NCBI GenBank assembly: GCA_028023455.1
Contig: JAQFVV010006723.1
Coordinates: 124,001 to 188,000 of the forward strand
Length of the DNA: 64,000 nt
Origin: Epiperipatus broadwayi
Lineage: Eukaryota > Onychophora > Udeonychophora > Euonychophora > Peripatidae
Direction: 5' to 3'
The position numbers and the translations under genes were made by a program. Positions 1 through 11,372 of the stretch are shown piece by piece. A model generated the notes under the pieces. It worked only from the letters and a program-made list of their open reading frames with translations. It did no database searches and was not told the origin of the DNA. Numbering within the stretch: the stretch's first letter is position 1; the number at the start of each line of letters is the position of its first letter.

Positions 1-1256
1 TGATTGTCAGCAGATTTTATATGACTCAGCAGCAAAATCTGGTATTGTTCATATTTCGGCAGCAGCAGCAGTTTCAGAGTTTCCTATGTGACAGCATTAG
101 ATAGCATAAAGCAGCGGCCGGTCATTCCCGAGGGGAAAATAGCCTTCTTGCCAGATCTACTCCATCATTTCACAGCTAGCAATTTTAAAGGTTGGGTGAT
201 TCATAGGTATTTCAAATGAGATTGTAGAACATGGTAAAATTTATTTGAAGATCAAAACTCGGCTTCAAATACTTAAGTTTGCAGGCATGTAACTAGAAAA
301 TCTCAGATCAAATATATATTAAGAAATCTTCTAGAATATAATAATACTAGAATACTAGGAATCTTGCTAGAATAATGCTAGAATATTAGAATATTTGCTG
401 GAATATTACTAGAATAAAGAACAAAAAAACCCTACTAGAATGAAGAACAAAAAAACCCTCCTATATATAGTAAAATTTCACAATACAACTGCCCTGGAGT
501 GTTACAAAAATATTCCAAACTTTGCTCACTTATCAGATGCAATCAATCCTATCCAAATGTCTAAAGGAATTCAACAAACTTTTAATTAATTTCTATTGTT
601 AATTTTCCTGTCAACATTCAGATTACAACTTTGATTTAATTAAAACAAACTTTTGCTAATTGAAAGAAAAGACCTTAAATGGACATCTGATGCATTTCTA
701 GATAACTTCTATAACATTAAATAATTAAAACTATTGTTCCTACCAGCCCTCATTTATTTTAAACAGAAAATGTATTGCATGATTTTTATTAAATCTAAAC
801 GAAAATTATTTTACTTTTTAATTTTTAATATTTGAATCCATTTACGAAATGAATATAAATTTTATTTTAAATCAAAAACAATATTACAACTGTAATATAT
901 TTTTGTAAACAGATTCAAACAAAATAATTTTAAATAACAATTTATTATTCTAACATAAGTTTTAAAATAGATATCCCAGTGTGTGTGCAATTACGACCTA
1001 TATAACCTACTATTTAAATAAATCTAAATTATGTGAACATACACATAATCCATAACATTTTATTTATTTGGGCATGAGTTATACACTTACATATAACATA
1101 AGCATTGTACTCATGGTTTAAAATTGGGCATGATATAAGCGCATTGCAGACACACTATGATACACTGGGATTTAAACTAAGGTATGAGGGTAGGAAAAAG
1201 GTGAGAAAAGGTGAAACGAAAATACGAAGATCTGCAAAGCAGATCTTACTATTTCA

Positions 1257-1257
<1 letters not shown>
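1..1257. other. AT-rich non-coding stretch
   Basis: No coding frame, RNA gene or intact element is seen. Positions 320-450 hold a degenerate run of a short ctagaata-like unit. It is followed by a TATA-like string near 460-470, which could be the edge of an old LTR, but no partner copy is visible in the window. Confidence 0.4.

Positions 1258-1321
<64 letters not shown>
1258..1321. repeat. (TA)n microsatellite
   Basis: About 62 bp of uninterrupted alternating T and A. The tyrosine/isoleucine-repeat frames reading through it are artefacts of the dinucleotide. Confidence 0.97.
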
Positions 1322-1324
<3 letters not shown>

Positions 1325-1477
1325 ACTGGTTTACAATTATTATGTTTAGGAGAATTATTTAAAACTATATTCATTTTAAATAGGCAAGATTGTTACAGTT
1401 ATTAAAATTAAAGTTACATTACAAATTTATTGTATAGTTTATTTACTAAGAAATTATTTCAGTAATAGTTTTAACAA

Positions 1478-1545
1478 GGCTGTAAACCTTAGCAATGAGC
1501 ATCTGAAAAAATCATCACTAGGGACCTCTGTAGGTAGGAATGTTC
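1478..1545 (+). repeat. Degenerate copy of the 57.7-kb foldback family
   Basis: Begins aaggctgtaaacc and continues through an agggacctct block. By eye it aligns, with small indels, to the arm of the foldback element at 57719-57940 (aaggctgtaacct ... agggacccct). Only one arm is recognisable, so it looks like an old decayed relic. Confidence 0.45.
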
Positions 1546-2934
1546 AAATAAGTAGCTAGCTTAGGAAACATTAGGAGTAATTTAATTAAAGATATATATA
1601 TATATAGAGGGCTCTGTGGGAATATTGCCAATCTTCTTCTAGCTGAGTCATCTGGTATGGCATTTGGCACTGGTATTCTTTAATAGGGTCTGTTGTCTTC
1701 TTGGCAGCTGGAAGAACTAGTTCCTTCCATTACATGGTGATGATGATGACTTGTGGTGAGTGGAATGTTACCACTCTACTGAAGGAAGACAACATAGCTG
1801 ATATTTCTTAGCCGATTATTTTCATTTTTAAATCAGACATAGCTACCAGCAGCAACTGCTTTATATATAATAGAGGATCTTGAGTGTTGAATTTGGGGGG
1901 TTTATATATTAGTCTTCTGACATCCTCCTTTTTAATCTTTAAATTTAACATAATTTTATTACTTTTTAAATTCAATATTAAGATTTTGAAAAAAGTCAAA
2001 AGCAAATTTTAAGTAAATAACAAAATAGTGCAGCTTGAGTGATTTTGCTTTGTCCGAAATTATATTTTAGACTATTTTTAAAATCTGTTCTTGGCCTCCA
2101 CACAACCTTAACCAGGTGCATGTGACATGATCTTTTCCAATAATTATTCAATTTTTTAAAACAGATTTAAAGTTGCGTAAACATTCTGTTATATATGTAT
2201 CTTGGTCACCTCTGGAATTGGAAATTTATATGTGTATCTTTAGCTAATAAATAATAAATTTATGCATTTTCATTTTAATAAATTAAAGATTTATAACTAA
2301 TAATTTAATTTTAATGCTAATAAACAGTTTTGTATTGCAGATTCTTCGCATAAATATGTGTTCATACCTATATAACGATGCTTACGCATTTAATTTAAAA
2401 TATATAAATATACATAATATACATGTATATACATTAATATACTCAATTATGCATAAATATACATGAATATGTGTGGACTTGGATGGGTCTAAATCTGTGA
2501 TAAGCATTACTATAGGACACAGGTGAAATGGGATGTGTCAATAATACCATTTCAATAGTTAATCTCTATATTTTACTCTCTGATTCACACTTATCTGGTA
2601 ATCTTGGTAATGTATTCACATTGCTAATTTCATTACCAGGTTTGTATATCAGCTCAAAAACATAAATGGCTAATATATTAATCAAGGGGATCATTCTTTT
2701 ACTGGCATATTCTGGAGTTTTCTTCACATTTCCAAGTACACACATTAATGGGTGGATGATCTATATAAATTTTAAGCTGCATTGATTAACATAGTGGCAG
2801 AACATTTTCAAAGTATATACTATCATCAAATATATTTATCAAGTTGATTGTAGTTATTTTCCACGATACTCAATGTTCTGGAGATCTAACCTATAGGGCT
2901 TTCACTTCAATAACAGCAATGTGATATTACCATC
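1546..2934. other. AT-rich stretch, nothing recognised
   Basis: Unique-looking AT-rich DNA. Positions about 2395-2470 hold a loose run of tatacat-like words. A 65-codon minus-strand frame at 1808-2005 has low-complexity composition and no recognisable motif, and is not called a gene. Confidence 0.4.
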
Positions 2935-3069
2935 ACTATGCCATATTAAACAATTCAAAACAAAGCAAAACTCTCCATATAATAATGCCATCTTGTGCTA
3001 ACAAGAGCAATCAATGGATGCCAGAAGGCTTGTGCATAAAATCCCTATCTAGTGCCTACTCATCTAATA

Positions 3070-3112
3070 TCCCCAGACTAGTTTCTGGCTTGTGGCCTTC
3101 ATCAGTGAGGAG
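3070..3112 (-). ncRNA. Hammerhead-ribozyme-like motif (left arm)
   Basis: On the minus strand this reads CCTCA, CTGATGA, a GGC/GCC mini-stem, GAAAC, TA, GTC, TGGGG, in the order required for a type I hammerhead. It is the inverted copy of the motif at 3665-3708. Details and caveats are given there. Confidence 0.5.
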
Positions 3113-3664
3113 CCTTGGATCTGAGAGCACTGCACCTAGATCTTAGGATCTAATGCAACCCTCCAGCACCTTTTAACTCTATTTAACTACAAAACCATGA
3201 GAATGAAATTGAAAACACAATTAATATTTTCAATCCAAGCTCAATAGCTTATATAGTCATATGGGTCTGAACTCAATTCAGCACCCATACATTTTGGCAT
3301 CCATTGATTGCTCTTGTTAGCACAAGATGGCATTACTATATGGAGAGTTTTGATTTGTTTTGAATTGTTTAATAACAATTGTGCTAGTATGAGATAGTGA
3401 TCATGTGATGTTTAGTGGTTTAACACCAATCCTGCCTAATAGGATAGTGGTTGCTATAGCTGTAAAAGAGCCAAAGACACCAAAATGTATAGGTGCTGAA
3501 TTGAGTTTAGACCCATATGACTATATAAGCTATTGAGCTTGGATTGAAAATATTAATTGTGTTTTCAATTTCATTCTCATGGTTTTGTAGTTAAATAGAG
3601 TTAAAAGGTGCTGGAGGGTTGCATTAGATCCTAAGATCTAGGTGCAGTGCTCTCAGATATAAGG

Positions 3665-3708
3665 CTCCTCACTGATGAAGGCCACAAGCCAGAAACTAGT
3701 CTGGGGAT
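3665..3708 (+). ncRNA. Hammerhead-ribozyme-like motif (right arm)
   Basis: The conserved words occur in order: CTGATGA at 3672-3678, GAAAC at 3692-3696, then GTC with predicted cleavage after its C, near 3701. Stem I forms between TCCTCA just before CTGATGA and TGGGGA just after GTC (six pairs, one of them G-U). Stem III would be a minimal AC/GT stem with a TA loop. Stem II is GGC/GCC with a CACAA loop, but the pair next to the core is A-A instead of the usual G-C, so activity is uncertain. Minimal type I hammerheads are documented in the terminal repeats of Penelope-like elements. Confidence 0.55.
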
Positions 3709-3896
3709 ATTAGATGAGTAGGCACTAGATAGGGATTTTATGCACAAGCCTTCTGGCATCCATTGATTGCTCTTGTTAGCACAAGATGGCATTACTATAT
3801 GGAGAGTTTTGCTTTGTTTTGAATTGTTTAATAACAATTATGTGCTAGTATGAGATAGTGATCATGTGATGTTTAGTGGTTTAACTATGCCATATT

Positions 3897-4419
3897 CTGA
3901 GTCATCAATTGTATTAATGACAGCCTGGTCATTAGAATAGTGGGTAAGTTATTGGTTAGAAGACAACAGATTCTTGGCTCTAATGAAAAGCATTATGGTA
4001 CTCTATTCCATTTTCATCACTGTCCTCTTATAGTTGATATAATAGTGTGGTAATGCACTTTATCTTTTAGAAAACTATCAAAAAAATTGAGCAGAGCTAG
4101 AAACACCCACAAATCTTTTGATATTCTATGGTTTTACAATATATTTTATCACTCTCACCCTGTAGTATTTTCCATTAGCATTAATTACATGTCAGGATAT
4201 TATTCAGATTCACATAGACTTTAAATATACATGCGGGTAATTCATTTTGGGTCTCTACAATTATTAAAATGCCAACAAGTTAACAAATAACACCTCCCAT
4301 AACCTGAAACTGTTCATTTTTGCATGAAAAAAAAATTGGTACTATTAGGATTTCACAATAGCATTTGAATAATCCTAGCTGTGTGCACATACTCAGTAAT
4401 TCAGCTGTTTAACAACAAT
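3897..4419. other. AT-rich stretch, nothing recognised
   Basis: No frame or repeat is recognised between the inverted-repeat element and the Gypsy relic. An undetected end of the Gypsy relic may lie here. Confidence 0.35.
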
Positions 4420-5950
4420 TTGATAGAACATGGTCTTCTATTCAATCTTACAAAGAATTTTGCATTCTGTAACAATTCTATTATCTTTCATATATTTAGT
4501 AAAAAATAATCTCTGTTATTAATATATTTATTGAACAGTGTATGATAATCTTTCCATAGACAAACAGTCCCATCTGATTTTAAAATAACCATAACTGGAA
4601 TGGCCCAAGATGACTCTTCTATTTAATATGCCTTTTTAAATCAGTTTGACGATTATTTCTTTTATTTTTGATCTTAATGCAAGAAGGACCTTCACACATA
4701 CAAAATCTACTTGTATTTTTTTAATTATGTCAATCCCAATTCCCAATGGTTTAAACCAGTTTATTTCTAAATTAGGAATAAGATCATACTTCATAATATA
4801 AGGAGTAGATCTCATAATCTAGACTTCAGCTTGATGGTTACTTCAGCTTGATGGTTACCATTAGGTCACACTTCACAATATAAAACAGTAGCTATCTTAC
4901 TCTAGACTTAACAGGTACCATTACATTCTCACATAATTCTATTCTTTTACCATTCCCTTGCATTTTCTCAAGTGTAATGATTTTTTTACACTTCACAACT
5001 ATTTTGGTACAATTCCACTTTAAAATTAAGAATAATGGCTTGTTGATATCAATCTCTATACAAATTTTTGTTTGCATATATATATTTATATATCAAGCAC
5101 AATATGATTGTTGTACACTTCATTCTTGTAAGTCATGTTTTAGCACCTCCCCATGATTTAGAATCTTTGCATAAACCCATCTTTTCCATGATTATAAGTA
5201 CCCTGTTTTGCCACATGTATAATATCTTTCATGTTTAATGCTATTGTTCTCCTTCAGATATATTTTTACTATAGTATCATATAAAAGCCTTTCTTGGAAT
5301 TTGATAGTTTGTAATTTCAGTTTTATTTACCATCATTGTAAATTTTAAACATCTCTAAAGAGCTGAAACTCTGCAATATTTTCCATAACTACTTGGTGGG
5401 CTATGCATTTCTCAACTGCCTGTTTATATGTCAATGTTACTTTACCCAAAAGAATTTGCCTTAGCTTATTGTCAGTTATTTCCCATGACAGGTAAACACT
5501 GGAAATGTCATCAAACTCAGCATTAAATTTGGACTCTTTAGATAATATTCACAATGCTTTAACATAAAATCTTGTTTTTCTAATGTGGTGCTTGGCTTCT
5601 ATTTCTAAGTCTCAAGTGTGCCATTTGTTGAAGACTGAAAATATGTACTTAATTTATCTTTTAGTTCCAGAATATGCTACTTCATTTTGAGGTTTTGATT
5701 CACAAAGTCAATTCATCACTTGCAACACCTTGTCTGCCAGCCACATAAGCATTGCTCCTATTAACTGGTTATGTTCTATGATATTCATCTGCATAAATCT
5801 CTCTATGTGTTCCACATAAAATCCAGCAGTCCACTGCATTATTGACATCAAATTCACTTATAACATTATGCTTAAATACCATTTTATATAGAAGTTCACC
5901 TACTTGCCATTCAAAACTAGTATACTTCTTTATCATTCATCAACTTCACC
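4420..5950 (-). pseudogene. Decayed Gypsy/Ty3-like gag-pol relic
   Basis: Reading the minus strand downward there are four landmarks in the normal gag-pol order. (1) About 5590-5350 gives a gag C-terminal stretch with NKLRQILLGKVTLTYKQAVE, matching the LRxxLL...LTLxxAxxxC pattern of Gypsy gag proteins. (2) About 5240-5170 gives a degenerate zinc knuckle with CGKTG. (3) 5077-4892 is a 61-codon frame in the position of the protease/linker. (4) About 4680-4480 gives the start of an RT with SSWAIPVMVILKSDG, then a KDY box matching the SSWAxPVVxVxKKDG and DYRxLN motifs. Frameshifts and stops are frequent, and no LTRs are recognised. It is one old insertion or several fragments of one. Confidence 0.75.
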
Positions 5951-7407
5951 AAAGTACTATTGTTTCTACAGGTATTTGTATTAACTGTAGCAATCTGCTT
6001 TAAACTTCAGGTTTCTTGTTAACAGTAGCAAATTTGCTGTATAATTAGGGGTATCTCAAAATGCCATCTCCATCACATCATTTATAAAACAAAAAATATT
6101 AACACTAATAAAACTTAAGAGTTTATTCATTCATAATAAATATATAATCAGATGAAAATTAAACTTTAATCTTCTAAGAAAAGATTATGCCTATCTATAG
6201 AATTATTTACATTTGATGTGGTGTAATAATTCTATAACTGCATGATTTGTAACAGTTAACTTCTGCATTATTTTAATGAAGCATCTTGTTTATGCACACA
6301 ATTAACTAAATTAGCTGAAGTTTTATATTTGACCCAGTTCTGCATAATAATTTAGAATACTTTAATAAATTTCAACAAGTTTCTAATATGTAAGTTTTCT
6401 ATAATGAATTTGGTTAGAGATAATTTATTGATGTGTTGTGCAGTGGTAACACAATAAATAAAATATATATTTGCAATCAACTAAATGTACATATACACTG
6501 TATTTTACTATAACAAATAGTCTACCCATCAACCTGTACAAGCATGGTTTAATACAGTGATGGAACATCAGATTTGATAACTCAAGTTGTTATTGATCAT
6601 AGCTCAATACTCTTAATTTGCATGTTCAAATATATTCTATCTTCTGGATAACAAATCATTCAATGTATTATTCAGAAACACTTGAGTCAGTTGGGATAAA
6701 AAAGTTTAAGAATGGTGAAATTGAAATTATGTTTCATTCCTTTAAAATATATATTTGTGCTGCATGATAGAGAGCAGTAGTATTGTAGATGCTGAGTTAC
6801 AGATCTACTAATACCAACTCAGTTCTGTCACATCCAGTTCTTATATGACTTTTTGAGCAACAAATGTATTTGATTACTTTAATTGATAATAGAATCGAAT
6901 TGTTTTCTGGCCAACCAGATGAAGTTTTAGTATTCAAATATAACCTGTTTAATGTTACTATACTAAAGTTTTAAGAAAATAATTACTTTCACTTAAAATG
7001 CAAAAATGAAATTTATAATACTGTCTGTGATTAGAAATCACACTCCAAAGACGTAAAAGTTGGAAATTACTGTTTATTGAGAAAAATTGTTAGAGATTAA
7101 TATGGATTATAGCCATAAACAAGCAATTAATCATAAAAGTCAATGTATATTTAATAATTTAGCTTCAACAAAAAATATTTATTGTGATATTTTCATGCTA
7201 AACATTCATGGTTCAATTCATTGCTTTATGATGCGCATGTTTAATTGTGAAAGTGTTGGATCATGGCTAATAGTATTCATTAACATTTAAAAAGCGATCT
7301 TAGTTTAAAAAATCAGATTTCCATCTTATGATAAATTCTGAATTCACACAAAACGTGATAGTTTTATAAACATAAATACTAAATTACTGAAAATATGTTG
7401 TATTGGG
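5951..7407. other. AT-rich stretch, nothing recognised
   Basis: No motif-bearing frame, repeat pair or RNA gene is seen. A 67-codon + frame at 7087-7290 is low in complexity and has no splice-supported context. Confidence 0.4.
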
Positions 7408-7426
7408 AAAAAATGCTTTATTTGTA

Positions 7427-7529
7427 GTCAATCATTGGTGGTCGAGAGGTCAGCACTGCTGCCTTACAAGCAGTTGTCCCGGGTTAGTGAGTTTGCTTCC
7501 CAGCCGATGCTATGACACATGAAAAAAAA
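7427..7529 (+). mobile_element. tRNA-derived SINE with target duplication
   Basis: A roughly 100-bp body starts with a tRNA-like A-box region (TGGTCGAGAGGTCAGC), has a CTGCT/AGCAG anticodon-arm-like hairpin, then a degenerate B-box region (GTTTGCTTCCC), and ends in a short oligo(A). It is flanked by tgctttatttgta at 7414-7426 and 7530-7542, preceded by A runs, as expected for target-primed insertion. A second copy with the same body and tail lies inverted at 11569-11677. A true tRNA gene is unlikely, because the acceptor stem does not pair and there is an A tail. Confidence 0.8.
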
Positions 7530-7542
7530 TGCTTTATTTGTA

Positions 7543-8610
7543 TTTTTCTCACTCATTGTGCTTGATTGTCATTAAAAGATGATCGATAAGACTTTTTCTA
7601 AGCATGAAATGTAATCAAACTGCCAACAATGTGAGCTACCTTCAATGGCAGTCTTTGCATTTAACAAATATTTCCATGAACATAACCCACTTTGAGACCA
7701 TTAATATAAACAGTTTTTTACTATTTGCAACTTTTTCTATTTTTGAGTACAATAATAAAACTTTTTAGAATGCATCTGTAAGTTCTGTAAGTTTATCACA
7801 TTGTAAAGAATAAAAAAGATTGAAAAGGCATTGTATAATGGAATCCCCAGAAACTATTGAGGACTTGAGATGACTTAATAGTAATGCTTGAAAACTAACA
7901 GACAAAAAACAAAACACTTAAAATATATATTACCAATAATTTTGCTTAGAACCAAACACACAAAATTAAAATAAAATGCTATAAATATTCTTTATTAAAA
8001 AATAAATGCTTAATGTTTAATAACTCGAAACAGTTTTATCAGCATAATATTGAATTTTACTTTAAAAGTGAAATTTAATGATCAACAAAAATCAATAATT
8101 AAAATACGTAGTAATGAACTAGAAACAAAGTTAATTGTCCCTTGTGAAGATATCAGCATTCTGAAACTGCTAAGACTTCGAAAAAAAAATGTATCAGGAA
8201 AGTTAAGCATAGACCAAGATTCATTAAATAAAGAGTCGGGTGCAACTTTAATTTTGTTAATGACAGTAATAAAAGTATTCAGAATTCCATTGTCGTTCTG
8301 GTGAAACAAAAGCTTACATCTGGTAAACCACACTACAAATAAAAGAAAAATAGCCATTCTTATTTTTGAGAAAACACCATTTGTAATAGCTTTAAAAATA
8401 GAGAGCACATATTTGTTACTACTAGAAAGATTTTCTAAAAAATATCTGAGTGGAGATAGAGAAGGACAATTAAAAAAAATATGATGAAATGTTTAGATAA
8501 TTAAATATAATAATGATAATAATAATAACAATTCTTAAATAACTATAAATATCTTTCTACAGAGATATAATGAAGAAGACAGGACTAGACAAATAATTTT
8601 TAGTTTATCT
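7543..8610. other. AT-rich stretch with an unassigned 84-codon frame
   Basis: A + frame at 8050-8304 (starting MNFTLKVKF) is richer in coding-like codons than its surroundings and contains mixed charged and hydrophobic residues. However, it shows no known motif or convincing splice sites, and a longer minus-strand frame overlaps it. It could be a transposon fragment or chance. The remainder is featureless. Confidence 0.3.
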
Positions 8611-8622
8611 TCCTTAGATGCT

Positions 8623-9249
8623 ATATATAGGGTATATGAGCACAGACTTTCACACGACCCACCACTCTCCACTCTATCTCATAACACTGATACACTTGAA
8701 CACATATGTCGACAAGATAAATAATTACCAATATATGTATTTCATGCTAAACCAGCAATCATCAGTCGGTCCAGATTACCATCTCTACACATATATGCTA
8801 TAAGTGCTCAGATATATATTAAAATAGCCAATCCTCATACTTTAATGGACAGGCTTCAATCTATTCCACACTCCCACTCTTCAACCATCCATCCCATTCG
8901 AAATCTGATGATGTAATGCTCAAAGGCCACCCTGAGCCCGAGATTTCATCATCAGATTTTCAATTAAATGGACGGTTAAAGAGTTGGAGTGTGGAATAGA
9001 TTAAAGCCTGTCCATTAAAGTATGAGGACTGGCTATCTTAATATAGATCTGAGCACTGTCCATTAAAGTATGAAGATTGGCTATTTTAATATATATCTGA
9101 GCACTTATAGCATATATGTGTAGAGATGGTAATCTGGACCAACTGATGATTGCTGGTTTGCAGTGGTGGGTCGTGTGAAGGTCTGTGCTCATATATCTAT
9201 ATATTACATATATAGACACAGGTATATAATAAGTCTGTGTTTCAGTTAT
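8623..9249. mobile_element. Foldback (long inverted repeat) element with 12-bp target duplication
   Basis: The left arm (about 8634-8890) and right arm (about 8960-9205) are near-complementary, starting at atgagcacagac on the left and its complement on the right. The centre has a second, smaller palindrome (aatctgatgatg / catcatcagatt). The words tccttagatgct at 8611-8622 and 9250-9261 flank it as a target duplication. The right arm holds a duplicated roughly 48-bp unit (about 9008-9105), so the arms differ in length. No protein frame is seen. The target length suits a retroposed foldback better than a typical cut-and-paste transposon. Confidence 0.8.
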
Positions 9250-9261
9250 TCCTTAGATGCT

Positions 9262-10134
9262 GTAACACTTAGCACCATTGTTGTTCAGTACCATTGTTGT
9301 TCAATTGAAAGTAACATACCAGTACTTCCTATTTTAATTAATTTATTTTCAATAGTCTCTAAATCATACATAATGAATTAAAAAATACACCTGATAAACA
9401 TTTATAACTAATCAAACTTTTAATATTCTATGACACACTTTAAAACTAATCAAACTTTTAAGATTCTATGACGCACTTCTCTAAGTATATAAGTGTATGA
9501 CAGATTAAGCGTTTAACCTCTGTTTTACCTTTATATGCCTGTACGAGTCCTCTCAAATCTGAAAGTTTTGATCCACAATTTAGGTTTACCTGAAAAATAT
9601 GTCTGCTTTACTTTAGCATGCTTTAGTAAAAATAAAATGTATAGAAATAAAAAAAATTATATAATAGTTACTGACTTTTGTAATCATTATTTAATTAAAT
9701 AAAATATTATTTAAATATACAATATTTCATTTGCCATGCCTACAATCTAGGTTTAAGTCTGACATAAGTAAACAAAACATTTTACAATTATTTTTTTTTA
9801 GATAACAGGTTTATAGCTAAATAAAAAATATTTTTTAGAAGATAAAATAAGAATGAAAAATCACTCAAGCCCTTATTGGCCAAAGCATCCACAACTGCTA
9901 AACATTTTTAATTCTTCTGGCGGAATTTAAAATGTTTAGCAATAGAGAATGATTGAATTGAAAGTGCTTCTGACTTTTTGTAACTTATTATTAATATTTA
10001 TCATTAGTATTTAATAGTTTTATTTATTATTATCATTACAATTTTCTGAAATGAGTGTTCTATTTCGTTTATTTATACGATAATATATTTACATTTATAA
10101 AGTTGTATATACAGTTTTTATTTACATATTTCAG
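9262..10134. other. AT-rich stretch upstream of exon 1 candidate
   Basis: Contains a short tandem duplication of about 36 bp at 9407-9480 (actaatcaaacttttaa units). The rest is AT-rich. The pyrimidine-rich 3' splice site of the following exon lies at its right end. No upstream exon of the same gene could be recognised. Confidence 0.45.
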
Positions 10135-10248
10135 AATGCTAGGTGATGAATTAATTCAAATAATGTGTTTGCTGAATTCAGATGCCTGTGTATCTCAATC
10201 AAAACTAATTTATCAAAAGCTTTTGGACAATGACATTTCTTACAAATG
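10135..10248 (+). CDS. Exon of an unidentified host gene (exon A)
   Basis: A 114-nt open stretch lies between a pyrimidine-rich acceptor (ttacatatttcag, ending at 10134) and a donor GTTTGT at 10249. The single open frame uses one nucleotide to finish a codon, then 37 codons beginning MLGDELIQIMCLLNSDACV, then two nucleotides (phase 2). The two leftover bases TG join the first base T of exon B to give a cysteine codon. The peptide is helical and leucine-rich with no catalytic motif, compatible with a helical-repeat scaffold protein, which is inference. Its entry phase suggests an internal exon; the ATG at 10136 is probably not the start. The donor is weaker than those of exons B and C. Confidence 0.6.
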
Positions 10249-10647
10249 GTTTGTACATATGATTATATTACAAATTAGTTAAAATTGAATACTGTATTTT
10301 TTTGTATACCAGCAATAAATTTAATAAAATATGTAAAACTTTGGAATTTATAGATATATATTCATAAATTTTCATATATCTCTGCTTGCATAAATAGTAT
10401 CATGAATAACTGCGACAGCAAGATATTTTTTATTTTGAATATTCAGTCATTTGATTATAATCATAGTGTAAAAATTACAGTTACTACACCACTTCATAAA
10501 TTGTTAAATAAAATATAAAATTAATGATAGCAATCCTATGTGATAAAATAAAAATAAGTTATGTGATGAATAAACATGTTTGAATATTTATTTATTCATG
10601 TAAATTTGAGTAACTATGTGCGAAAATATTCTCTTTGTCTTTCTTAT

Positions 10648-10649
<2 letters not shown>

Positions 10650-10690
<41 letters not shown>

Positions 10691-10700
10691 TTTTTTTTTT
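10650..10700. repeat. (CT)n followed by poly(T)
   Basis: About 30 bp of alternating C and T run directly into about 20 T residues and a short TA run. This is an ordinary compound microsatellite. Confidence 0.95.
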
Positions 10701-11343
10701 ATATATGTATATTATAATGGTTGACGAAATCCCCCAAACCTATCTGCCATACTAGAGCGCCACTAGACTATTTGAACCTAGTAAATTTATAAAGTAGGCA
10801 GATACACATGGGAGAGGTTACTCTTTTATCAAACCGAAAGCCCCAGTCACTAGCACAAGGCCAAGCTGAGCTTAAAATATCAAACTGTATATTCAAAATT
10901 TCTAATTCTTAATTTTAAATATTATTAATAAAATATATAAAATAAGTTACTGCCAAAATTAAAATTAACTCAACAAAACATTTTATTACGCACACACACA
11001 CACATCAATACAAATTTCCGAGATTAAATTTACTATTGAGTATATTTGATTTAAATTATATGCACAGATGGATATATTAATAGATTTATTACAATTTTAA
11101 TATTTTGCTAAGCATAAATACGCTTCACAGAATACGCATATATCCAACCCAATCCTTTTTAACCTTAGGCTAAAATCTCGCATTTAAACTAATGCTAGCT
11201 TACTGATATACCAATGTGACCAACACAAAATCAGATTATTAGCATAACACAATCATGCTAACAGAAATTTACATCTGTAGCATCTTCCCCATGATCATTA
11301 ATAAATTTCACCAACAGACAGGAACGATCCAGGTGATACAAAA

Positions 11344-11372
11344 ATTATATATATATATATATATATATAATA
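11344..11372. repeat. (TA)n microsatellite
   Basis: About 28 bp of TA dinucleotide. It lies just outside the left, inverted piece of the Penelope-like element, mirroring the TA run at 13975-14011 that ends the right piece. Confidence 0.9.

Larger units (their letters stand above)
2948..3883. mobile_element. Inverted-repeat retroelement fragment with 13-bp target duplication (Penelope-type terminal repeats?)
   Basis: The left part (about 2948-3290) is the reverse complement of the right part (about 3490-3855). Between them lies a partial direct copy of the right end (about 3296-3417). The whole is flanked by actatgccatatt at 2935-2947 and again at 3884-3896, a 13-bp target-site duplication. 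No protein frame survives. Each arm carries a hammerhead-ribozyme-like motif, and inverted or partial tandem long repeats with such motifs are known for Penelope-like elements. Assignment to that class is inference. Degenerate relatives lie at 20234-20432 and 51376-52420. Confidence 0.75.

Noticed and set aside
1105-1405. Frames with long Tyr-Ile repeats
   Set aside because: They read through the (TA)n tract; similar frames occur at 31264-31458 and at the end of 13689-14039.
7427-7529. A functional tRNA gene
   Set aside because: Ends do not form an acceptor stem, the B-box region is interrupted, and there is an A tail with a target duplication, so it is a SINE.
8082-8408. 108-codon minus-strand frame
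   Set aside because: No motif is recognisable, it overlaps the + frame at 8050-8304, and no splice context or repeat copy is seen.
8880-8950. CTGATGATG words at the centre of the foldback element as a hammerhead
   Set aside because: No GAAA at the right spacing after a stem II, and no matching stem I.
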